NCBI GenBank assembly: GCA_964245015.1
Contig: CAXTMA010000077.1
Span: forward strand, 1 to 15,574
DNA length: 15,574 bases
Source: RH-AL1 sp964245015
GTDB taxonomy: Bacteria; Pseudomonadota; Alphaproteobacteria; Rhizobiales; Beijerinckiaceae
Direction: 5' to 3'
Every line of letters begins with the position of its first letter. Position 1 is the stretch's first letter. The notes beneath the pieces were generated by a model that was not told the origin of the DNA, ran no database searches, and saw only the letters and a list, made by a program, of their open reading frames with translations. A program made the translations under genes and the position numbers. This document shows, one piece after another, positions 1 to 6,778 of this stretch.

Positions 1-114
1 CGCCCGCGAAAACCACGCGAAACCGACAGTCCAGGCCGGAAGCTGCCCCTTTTTCGGCGACCTGCTAGACCAGGTATCGTCGTTCGATGGTGCAAGGCGT
101 CGGACCTCGGATCG

Positions 115-159
115 GATCCGCCCGAAAATCGCTGCGCGCTTTTCGGTCCGATGCTCTGG
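115..159 (+). repeat. Interspersed intergenic repeat, copy 1
   Basis: The stretch CCGAAAATCGCTGCGC followed by CTTTTCGG and ATGCTCT matches the element at 4391-4434 at 30 of 36 aligned positions, in the same orientation. It lies just upstream of the Hpt gene start. The pattern (GAAAAnCGCT, TTTTCGG, ATGCTCT) resembles a short repeat that I remember as scattered through rhizobial intergenic regions. That family link is from memory and was not searched. Confidence 0.55.
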
Positions 160-204
160 CGATCAGACTTCCGGTGGCTTCGCTGTCGCGCAGCAAGCGC
201 AGGC

Positions 205-672
205 ATGGACGCGACGATCACGCACCCGGCGGGTCTGCCCGATCTCCTGGCCGCGGTGAGGAGCGCGCTTGCGACCGAGCGTTCGGGGAGCGGCGCGCAC
301 CCCGTTTGGGATCGCAGCGCTTATGTCCACCTCGCCCGACGCCTGGGTGGGGAACGGATGTCCGGCTTCCTCGCCGGGCTCCTCGACCGGCTGACCAACG
401 TCCGAGGACTGCTGCTGACATCGGCGCCTCGCGAAGAGGTTCTGCCCGAATTGCATGATCTCCGCTCGGTCGCGGGAATGCTGGGATTTTCAGAGGTGCT
501 CGAAGTTTGCACGAAGATTCAGGCCGAAGCGCATGATCTGCAACGGCGCTGTCGGTGGCCGAACCTGCTTGGGTCTATCGAGCGCGCCAATGGATTGATC
601 GATAGCTTTCTCGGCCGGCGCCTTGGAGAGCTGAACAAAGGCGACGGCGGTCTTGGAACCGAAGCGGCGTAG
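205..672 (+). CDS. Histidine-phosphotransfer (Hpt) domain protein
   Basis: This 155-residue, mostly helical protein carries LHDLRSVAGMLGF at about residues 83-95. That fits the Hpt signature HxLKGxAxxLG, with His84 as the likely phosphoacceptor; Lys is replaced by Arg and the following Gly by Ser. Hpt proteins relay phosphate between a hybrid kinase or response-regulator receiver and another receiver in the cytoplasm. I chose the ATG at 205 because the Hpt-like helices begin after it. The longer reading from 151 adds an unlikely basic leader and would run into the intergenic repeat. The ribosome-binding site is weak (GCGCAGG). No kinase or regulator is adjacent, so the partner is unknown. The C-terminal 40 residues (WPNLLGSIERANGLIDSFLGRRL) form a further predicted helical segment. 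The Hpt call is fairly secure; the pathway is not inferable. Confidence 0.75.
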   Translation: MDATITHPAGLPDLLAAVRSALATERSGSGAHPVWDRSAYVHLARRLGGERMSGFLAGLLDRLTNVRGLLLTSAPREEVLPELHDLRSVAGMLGFSEVLEVCTKIQAEAHDLQRRCRWPNLLGSIERANGLIDSFLGRRLGELNKGDGGLGTEAA

Positions 673-1087
673 AAGCCCCAATGTACCTGCCATCTTCCAT
701 AAAGGATGCGTCGCATGTCGCGGCTGGATGTCTGCAGGAGTGGCGGGAGGAGCCATTGATCTGAAGCGTCGAACCGGACCCGGTATCCGGTCCGATGCGC
801 CACACTCGCAGGCCGCGTCCGCTCAGGGTCTGGACCAGTTGCGTTTCGGCCCTGAGGTCGAAGGCGGCGCGGTCCGTCGCCTGCGACGTCCGGTGCGCTG
901 AGAGCGCCGCGGCGCAGGCCAACGATGACGGTGTGCAATGGATCAACGGAACGCTGCCGAGCAGGCGGAAGGAGCGCGAGGCGCGCCTGCGCAGCCGGAC
1001 CAACCCAATCGTGACGGCGGCCTCATCACCGCAAAGCACACTGCGACGCTTCCCAGGCAACCAGCCAAGCTCGCTGCCGTGCCCGGC
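673..1087. other. Gene-free stretch after the Hpt gene
   Basis: No reading frame here looks like a protein: candidate frames on both strands are rich in Arg and Ser, lack recognisable domains and lack ribosome-binding sites. The stretch contains a small palindrome (ATGCGTCGCAT, 706-716) and an inverted repeat (CGGACC at 775-780, GGTCCG at 789-794, loop of 8). No tRNA fold was found. It could be untranslated DNA, decayed sequence or hold a small RNA; nothing in it decides this. Confidence 0.5.
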
Positions 1088-1294
1088 CTAAACGAAGCCG
1101 ATCGGCTCTTTGGCCAAAACCACTGCCCCGTCGTACAGCGCGCTTTCGGAATGGGCGTAGCGCAGCGCCGCTTCGCGGGAGGCGAACATGCCGCCGCCGC
1201 GACCCTCGCGTTCCATCACCAGCCAGCGTCCCCGCCGATCCTGCCCGACCCTGTAGTCGCGGCCGGCCAGTGCCTGCGCGTCGGTACCCATCAT
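1088..1294 (-). CDS. Small conserved protein of unknown function, 68 aa
   Basis: A compact basic protein whose core reads DYRVGQDRRGRWLV, then GGGMFASREAALRYA. Two or three beta strands followed by a helix seem likely, similar in style to DUF2188-type small proteins (query with Gly-Arg-Trp, then an 'S/T-R-E-A-A' helix). I recall similar short proteins in Hyphomicrobiales but cannot name a function. The ATG at 1294 is preceded at a suitable distance by GGGGA (minus strand, about 1306-1302); a second ATG follows immediately. An out-of-frame stop separates this start from upstream ATGs. It is transcribed away from the murA run. A GGAAC-N16/17-GGTT pattern sits just upstream, suggesting stress-linked expression. 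That the gene is real is supported by protein-like composition; its role is unknown. Confidence 0.65.
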   Translation of the reverse strand: MMGTDAQALAGRDYRVGQDRRGRWLVMEREGRGGGMFASREAALRYAHSESALYDGAVVLAKEPIGFV

Positions 1295-1316
1295 CCGTTC
1301 ATCCCCATCGCTGCAT

Positions 1317-1343
1317 AAACCGTTTTTTAAAGCTCCAGGTTCC
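1317..1343 (-). promoter_or_regulatory. Candidate EcfG-type stress promoter
   Basis: On the minus strand GGAAC (1343-1339) is followed after 16-17 bases by CGGTT (1322-1318). The alphaproteobacterial EcfG general-stress consensus is GGAAC-N16/17-CGTT, so there is one mismatch in the -10 element. Transcription would start near 1310, leaving a leader of roughly 16 bases that contains the ribosome-binding site of the 68-residue gene. The stretch is also markedly AT-rich against its surroundings. Confidence 0.4.
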
Positions 1344-1431
1344 CTGTGACAGCTTCGCCATGGTAACCGCGTCGTCAAGGGGCGCCGAGGCACGGGCTTG
1401 AGGATACGGGCAAGGGGAAAGGCAGGGCGGG

Positions 1432-1659
1432 TTGGCTGACGAGCGGGCGGCTCGTGCGACGCGGCTGGCGACGGCGCTGCGGGAGAACCTGAAGCGCCGC
1501 AAGGCGGCGGCAGACCGCGCGGGCGAACCCGCCGGCTCGGCCGCCCAGACTCCGGCCGCCCAGACTCCGGCCGCCCAGACGACGATGCCGACGCGGGAAC
1601 CGCCCGAGGGGGAACGGACCGCCGCTGGTGAAACGGACGGCCCCGACCGCAACGGTTGA
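1432..1659 (+). CDS. Small basic protein encoded upstream of murA, 75 aa
   Basis: This 75-residue protein starts at TTG with a purine-rich region just upstream (GGGGAAAGGCAGGGCGGG). The N-terminal half is a charged helix (ALRENLKRRKAAADRAG at about residues 15-31). The C-terminal half is low in complexity and rich in Ala, Pro, Gln and Thr, built from a 15-bp DNA repeat encoding AAQTP. I remember short proteins with an LRENLKRRKAQAR-type helix in Hyphomicrobiales, including upstream of murA, but no function is known to me. It ends 52 bases before the murA start codon and is probably co-transcribed. The basic helix could bind nucleic acid, which is a guess. The TTG start is the main doubt; no ATG is available in frame nearby. 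Confidence 0.55.
   Translation: MADERAARATRLATALRENLKRRKAAADRAGEPAGSAAQTPAAQTPAAQTTMPTREPPEGERTAAGETDGPDRNG
1539..1580 (+). repeat. 15-bp tandem repeat, about 2.8 copies
   Basis: The unit GGCCGCCCAGACTCC occurs at 1539-1553 and 1554-1568, then GGCCGCCCAGAC at 1569-1580. It is in frame and encodes AAQTPAAQTPAAQT in the C-terminal part of the 75-residue protein, so copy-number change would alter linker length without a frameshift. Confidence 0.9.
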
Positions 1660-1711
1660 GGGCCGGCCAGGCTGCCGATGGGGCAGCCGACAGGACCTGA
1701 AGGGAGCGGCC

Positions 1712-3007
<1,296 letters not shown>

Positions 3008-3050
3008 ACGCGAGCGGCCTCCGACGCGTTGACCGGCATTCCAGGCAGCC

Positions 3051-3611
3051 GTGATCCCGCCCATGATCCCCGACCAGACCGCCAGCCCGCCAGCCCCGGC
3101 GGGCAACACGCCCGCAGGCAAGATCCCCACGGCCAGCGTTTCAGCCAACCAGACGACGGTCCCGCCGCCCCTGCTCCAGCTGGCGGCGATGGACGCCGAC
3201 GACCTCGCGATCCTGTCGGCGCACCTGCAGGACATGCGTGTCGCCGTCGGCGACCTCGCCTATCTCCCCACGCAGCGACGCTTCGCCCTCGTCGGCAAGC
3301 GCTTCGACTGGGTCAAGGCGGCGGTTGGCGGCTGCGAGCGCTGCGCCACGGGCCTGCACTTCGATTGGGTGCACGCCGTGGCGCGCCACGGCTTCGCGCA
3401 GGGCGACGGCGAGCGCCAGCTCAACCTCCTCGCCATCGAGTTCGCCGGCCAGGACGCCGCCGAGGGAGCGTCGGACGCCTCGCCCACCGGTACGGTGACG
3501 CTCACCTTCTCGGGCGGCGCCGCCCTGAGGCTCACGGTTGAGTGCCTGGAAGCGCAGATGCGCGACCTCGGCGAACGCTGGCCTTGCGAGAGGGCGCCGG
3601 TTCACCCCTGA
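3051..3611 (+). CDS. DUF2948 family protein
   Basis: Function unknown. The body from about residue 42 (LLQLAAMDADDLAILSAHLQ, then VGDLAYLPTQRRFALVGKRFDW, TGTVTLTFSGG and LTVECLEAQMRDLGERW) matches the DUF2948 family that commonly follows murA in Hyphomicrobiales. Compared with what I remember of the family it has an extra N-terminal segment of about 40 residues rich in Pro, Ala and Thr. The start is uncertain: GTG at 3051 has a purine-rich CAGGCAG in front of it, while ATG at 3063 has none. It begins 43 bases after murA and is likely co-transcribed with it. In many relatives hisD follows next; here the next gene is on the opposite strand, so the usual order is broken. Confidence 0.85.
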   Translation: MIPPMIPDQTASPPAPAGNTPAGKIPTASVSANQTTVPPPLLQLAAMDADDLAILSAHLQDMRVAVGDLAYLPTQRRFALVGKRFDWVKAAVGGCERCATGLHFDWVHAVARHGFAQGDGERQLNLLAIEFAGQDAAEGASDASPTGTVTLTFSGGAALRLTVECLEAQMRDLGERWPCERAPVHP

Positions 3612-3619
3612 GCGTTGGC

Positions 3620-4108
3620 TTAATCCCGGTGCAGCGTCACCGAAGCCGAGCCGGATACCACGCTCTGCGACACAAGGGTCACGGCCTGGGTGTTGCCGTG
3701 CAGCGCGATCGACAGCCGCCCGTTCACGCCCGCCCCGGAAAAGCCGGCGTCGAGGCGGTCGCCGCGCACGGTGCCGTTGAGGTTGCCCCCGACGCCGGAG
3801 TCCGCCTCGCTCCACGAACCGCCAAGCCGCTCGCCCTGCCGGACGATGTTGCTGACGATCTGCACTTTGAAGCTGTCGCTGGCGCAGGCCAGGTTGATGC
3901 GAAGCTGGGCGGCGCCGGCCGGGGAATAGCTGCCGCGGCAGCGGATCCGCTCGACGCCGGTCGGTAGGCGCACGCTGCCGGCGCCAGCCCAGCTGCCGCC
4001 GAGGCGCTGGAACAGCTGCGCATCCTGGGACGAGGCCGGCATCGGCGAAATGGTGGTCACAAGGGCTGCCGCCGCGACTTGGGCCAGCCTGACCGTCGAT
4101 CTCATCAT
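3620..4108 (-). CDS. Secreted protein of unknown function, 162 aa
   Basis: An N-terminal signal peptide is evident: a basic start, a hydrophobic run (VAAAALVTTI) and a likely cleavage after ASS near residue 27. The mature part of about 135 residues looks all-beta, with two cysteines (57 and 75) that could form a disulfide and an internal echo of GGSW at 37-40 and 97-100. Segments such as ERIRCRGSYSPAG and LGGSWSEADSGVGGNLNG recall an uncharacterised periplasmic family seen in Hyphomicrobiales. The start at the first of two ATG codons has a strong GGAGGAG ribosome-binding site at a suitable distance. It ends 8 bases from the convergent DUF2948 stop. The upstream region holds a 15-bp repeat array that may control it. 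Reality of the gene is well supported; function is not known. Confidence 0.8.
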   Translation of the reverse strand: MMRSTVRLAQVAAAALVTTISPMPASSQDAQLFQRLGGSWAGAGSVRLPTGVERIRCRGSYSPAGAAQLRINLACASDSFKVQIVSNIVRQGERLGGSWSEADSGVGGNLNGTVRGDRLDAGFSGAGVNGRLSIALHGNTQAVTLVSQSVVSGSASVTLHRD

Positions 4109-4154
4109 AGCGCTCCTCCGCTGGGGTGACTTCGAAGCGGCAACCTCGAAGTGC

Positions 4155-4198
4155 TGACCTGACAAGTGGTGACCTGACAAGTGGTGACCTGGAAGGTG
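4155..4198. repeat. 15-bp tandem direct repeat, possible operator array
   Basis: TGACCTGACAAGTGG is repeated exactly at 4155-4169 and 4170-4184, followed by a diverged third unit (TGACCTGGAAGGTG, 4185-4198). Within it, half-sites ACCTG and CAAGT alternate as imperfect inverted pairs (CAAGT-GGTG-ACCTG), which is typical of a transcription-factor site array. It lies about 47-90 bases upstream of the start codon of the secreted-protein gene. Confidence 0.7.
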
Positions 4199-4390
4199 TT
4201 GTTTCCGTCCGGCTTCGCAAGGCCGATGTTGACATCGCAGCGAGCGGTGGACGGCAAAAGCCTTGCGGGCGGGAGCGCGGCGGCAGAAAGTGGCTGCACC
4301 CGACGCGGTCGCACGCTGGCGCGTCGGATCGAACGTCAAGCGCGCGCTCCAAATGCGCTGGGATGCTCCACCTGCTGTCCCGCATCGGCT

Positions 4391-4434
4391 TCATCCGAAA
4401 ACCGCTGCGCACGTTTCGATCCGGTGCTTTAATC
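4391..4434 (+). repeat. Interspersed intergenic repeat, copy 2
   Basis: CCGAAAACCGCTGCGC followed by GTTTCGATCCGGTGCTTT aligns with the element at 115-159 at 30 of 36 positions, in the same orientation. It ends only 7 bases before the aminopeptidase start codon, so it would form most of that gene's 5' leader. Like copy 1 it resembles a repeat family of rhizobial intergenic regions (from memory). Confidence 0.55.
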
Positions 4435-4441
4435 GTCCCCG

Positions 4442-6280
4442 ATGTTCGAAAGCCAGTTCCAATCCTTCAACGAGCCGGCCGACCGGGACGAAAGCGCCGG
4501 GCGCATCGCGGCGTTGCGTGCCGAACTGGCGCGGCGGAAGCTCGACGGCTTCGTGGTGCCGCGCGCCGACCGGCATCAGGGCGAATACGTGCCGCCCTCG
4601 GAAGAGCGCTTGGCTTGGCTCACGGGCTTTTCCGGCTCGGCCGGGCTGGCGATCGTGCTGGCGGCCGAGGCGGCGATCTTCGTCGACGGGCGCTACACCC
4701 TTGCCGTGCGCGAACAGGTCGACACGACGGTGGTGACGCCGGTCGCCATCGCGGAGACGACGCCCGAAGCCTGGCTGCGCGTCCATTTCGCCGCCGGCCG
4801 GCTCGGCTACGATCCGTGGCTGGCGACGCCCGATCAGGTCGCGCGGCTGCGCAGGGCTGTCGAGGCGACCGGCGGCGAACTCGTCGCCGTCGAGAACAAC
4901 CCGGTCGACGCGGTTTGGGGCGCGGCACGCCCGAAGCCGCCGTGCGCCGCCGTCACCCTGCGGAGCGCCCGGCTCGCCGGCGAACCGGCGGCGGGAAAGC
5001 TCGCCCGAATCCGGGATGCGCTCGCGCAGAACGAGTACAGGGGCGTCGACGCGCTGCTCGTGTCCGACCCGCACGCGATGGCATGGGCCTTCAACCTGCG
5101 CGGCGGCGACGTCAACCACACCCCGCTGCCGCTCGGCTGCGCCGTGGTGCGGGCCCGGGCGGAGGCCGACCGGCCGACCCTGTTCCTGGCGACGGCCAAG
5201 CTCGGCGCGCGCGGGCGCAAGGCACTGGCGACGCTGGCGACGCTCGCCGAACCCTCCGCCGTCGAGGCCGCGCTGGGCGCGCTGGGCGCAGCCGGCCGGA
5301 CGGTGCTGTTCGACGCCACCACCGCGCCGGCGCGGCTGGTTCAGGCGCTGGACGCCGCCGGCGGCACGGCGCGGGTCGGCCGCGACCCGATCGCGCTGAT
5401 GAAGGCGCGCAAGAATGCGGCCGAACTGGAGGGCACGCGCGAGGCGCACCGGCGCGACGGCGCGGCCGTGACCCGCTTCCTGCACTGGATGGCGGTGCAC
5501 GGCCGCCCCGGCCAACTGTTCGAGATCGACGCCGCCGAAGCGCTGGAAGGGTTCCGCCACGAGACCGGCCTGCTCAAGGACCTTTCGTTCCCGACCATCT
5601 CGGCGGCCGGGCCGAACTCCGCGATCCCGCATTACCGCGTCACCGCCGGTTCCAACCGGAAGCTCGAGCGCGGCATCTTCCTCGTCGACTCCGGGGCGCA
5701 GTACGAGGACGGCACGACCGACATCACCCGCACGCTGGCGATCGGACGCCCCGGCGCCGAGCAGCGCGACCGCTTCACCCGGGTGCTGAAGGGCCACATC
5801 GCCATCTCGCGGGCGGTGTTCCCCAAGGCCACGTCGGGGGCGCAGATCGATGCGCTGGCGCGCGAGCCGCTGTGGCGGGCCGGGCTCGACTTCGATCACG
5901 GCACCGGTCACGGCGTCGGCGTCTACCTGAGCGTGCACGAAGGACCGCAGCGCATCTCCAAGATCGGCACCGTGGCGCTGGAACCCGGCATGATCCTGTC
6001 CAACGAGCCCGGCTACTACAAGGACGGACACTACGGGATCCGCATCGAGAACCTGCTGGTGGTGGAGCCGCGCGACATCGCCGGGGCCGAGCGCCCGATG
6101 CTCGGCTTCGCCACGATCACGCTGGCGCCCTACGACCGGACGCTGATCGACACCAGGCTGCTCGATGTCGGCGAGCGGGCCTGGGTGGACGGCTACCACG
6201 CCCGCGTGCGCCGCGAGATCGGTCCGCTGCTGCCGGCCGACGCCAGACGCTGGCTGGCCGAGGCGACACGAAAGCTTTGA
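4442..6280 (+). CDS. Xaa-Pro aminopeptidase, M24B family
   Basis: A cytoplasmic metallopeptidase expected to release the N-terminal residue from peptides with proline in second position. At 612 residues it is the long, multi-domain form (as in eukaryotic XPNPEP1), not the 440-residue E. coli PepP form: two creatinase-like N-terminal domains (about 20-165 and 170-330), the M24 catalytic domain (about 330-550) and a short M24 C-terminal domain. The five metal ligands of the pita-bread fold are present: Asp416 (LVDSGAQ), Asp427 (TTDITRT), His490 (GTGHGVG), Glu522 (SNEPGYY) and Glu536 (RIENLLVV). The ATG at 4442 lacks a clear ribosome-binding site; the product is nevertheless complete from that point. 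It stands alone on its strand, bordered on both sides by interspersed repeats. Confidence 0.93.
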   Translation: MFESQFQSFNEPADRDESAGRIAALRAELARRKLDGFVVPRADRHQGEYVPPSEERLAWLTGFSGSAGLAIVLAAEAAIFVDGRYTLAVREQVDTTVVTPVAIAETTPEAWLRVHFAAGRLGYDPWLATPDQVARLRRAVEATGGELVAVENNPVDAVWGAARPKPPCAAVTLRSARLAGEPAAGKLARIRDALAQNEYRGVDALLVSDPHAMAWAFNLRGGDVNHTPLPLGCAVVRARAEADRPTLFLATAKLGARGRKALATLATLAEPSAVEAALGALGAAGRTVLFDATTAPARLVQALDAAGGTARVGRDPIALMKARKNAAELEGTREAHRRDGAAVTRFLHWMAVHGRPGQLFEIDAAEALEGFRHETGLLKDLSFPTISAAGPNSAIPHYRVTAGSNRKLERGIFLVDSGAQYEDGTTDITRTLAIGRPGAEQRDRFTRVLKGHIAISRAVFPKATSGAQIDALAREPLWRAGLDFDHGTGHGVGVYLSVHEGPQRISKIGTVALEPGMILSNEPGYYKDGHYGIRIENLLVVEPRDIAGAERPMLGFATITLAPYDRTLIDTRLLDVGERAWVDGYHARVRREIGPLLPADARRWLAEATRKL

Positions 6281-6290
6281 CCCGTCAGCC

Positions 6291-6329
6291 GATGCGCAAA
6301 CGTCCGCGACTTTTCGGGATCGCGCTCAG
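6291..6329 (+). repeat. Interspersed intergenic repeat, diverged copy 3
   Basis: GCGCAAACGTCCGCG followed by ACTTTTCGGGAT and GCGCTC keeps the right half of the element seen at 115-159 and 4391-4434 but needs a one-base gap to align in the left half. It fills most of the 45-base gap between the convergent aminopeptidase and the 103-residue gene, touching the latter's stop codon. Membership in the family is less sure than for the other two. Confidence 0.4.
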
Positions 6330-6637
6330 TCCGCCGTCGGCAGGCGCCGGATGGTGAACTCGATCTGCCCGTCCGACAATTCGCGCCAGAACTCGATCTC
6401 GGTCATGTAGGCGGCCTTGGGAAAGGCGTCGAGCCATTCGTGTGCCTTGGCGCGGGCCTCGTGGCGCGGCAGCGTGAACGTGTCCCGCCGCCACGTCCCG
6501 CACTGGGCCTCCCGGCTGCGGTTCTTCTCGGCGAGCCGCTGCGCCAGTTCGAGGGGAGTCTTGCCGGACGCGATCCTGTCGGAGGGAGCCGCGCCGGCGC
6601 TGTTCTGGTCGCAAGCCACCTGACGCTCCTCACCCAT
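6326..6637 (-). CDS. Conserved hypothetical protein, 103 aa
   Basis: Function unknown. The C-terminal half reads RDTFTLPRHEARAKAHEWLD, then FPKAAYMTEIEFWREL and GQIEFTIRRLPTAD: a strand, a helix and two strands of well-behaved composition, which I recall from uncharacterised Hyphomicrobiales proteins. The N-terminal 45 residues look unstructured; there is no signal peptide or membrane segment. I chose the ATG at 6637 because GGAG lies 6 bases upstream. In-frame ATGs at 6649 and 6700 lack such a site. It follows the M48 gene by 141 bases on the same strand; a short GC-rich palindrome (CGCGCCTTGGCGCG, 6678-6691) lies between, so co-transcription is uncertain. Confidence 0.65.
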   Translation of the reverse strand: MGEERQVACDQNSAGAAPSDRIASGKTPLELAQRLAEKNRSREAQCGTWRRDTFTLPRHEARAKAHEWLDAFPKAAYMTEIEFWRELSDGQIEFTIRRLPTAD

Positions 6638-6778
6638 CTCGAACTCCATCGGCCGCGAGGCGACCGGCACGCACCGCCGCGCCTTGGCGCGCGGCAGCAC
6701 CCGAAGATAGCCGCGCCGGCACCGGCCGGCAAACGCCGCTCGGTCGTATCGTGAACGCGCGGCAAAGAACGGCCGCCC

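Larger units (their letters stand above)
4109..4441. promoter_or_regulatory. Divergent intergenic region with repeats
   Basis: This 333-base region separates the secreted-protein gene (leftward) from the aminopeptidase gene (rightward). It contains the tandem array at 4155-4198 and, directly before the aminopeptidase start, the interspersed repeat at 4391-4434. A TTGACA at 4229-4234 has no -10 partner at the right distance. No coding sequence with a plausible product was seen in it. Promoters for both flanking genes should lie here, but I could not place them. Confidence 0.5.

Noticed and set aside
766..776. GGTTCGA-like T-arm on the minus strand, possible tRNA
   Set aside because: No acceptor stem, anticodon arm or D arm could be paired around it.
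575..1060. Open frame of 161 codons on the minus strand in the gene-free stretch
   Set aside because: Overlaps the Hpt gene, is Ser/Arg-rich and has no ribosome-binding site or recognisable pattern.
4229..4234. TTGACA as a -35 box for the aminopeptidase gene
   Set aside because: No -10 hexamer at 16-18 bases; probably chance.
4391..6199. Open frame of 602 codons opposite the aminopeptidase gene
   Set aside because: Low-complexity Arg/Gly/Val/His composition, mirrors the third-position GC bias of the real gene; no domain or ribosome-binding site.
4126..6357. Open frame of 743 codons on the plus strand overlapping the aminopeptidase gene
   Set aside because: It is the +1 shadow of a gene whose five metal ligands are all in the other frame; composition is Arg/Ala/Gly-rich.
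6678..6691. CGCGCCTTGGCGCG palindrome as a terminator behind the M48 gene
   Set aside because: It lies about 90 bases past the stop codon, has a minimal loop and no T-run; too common a sequence in GC-rich DNA.
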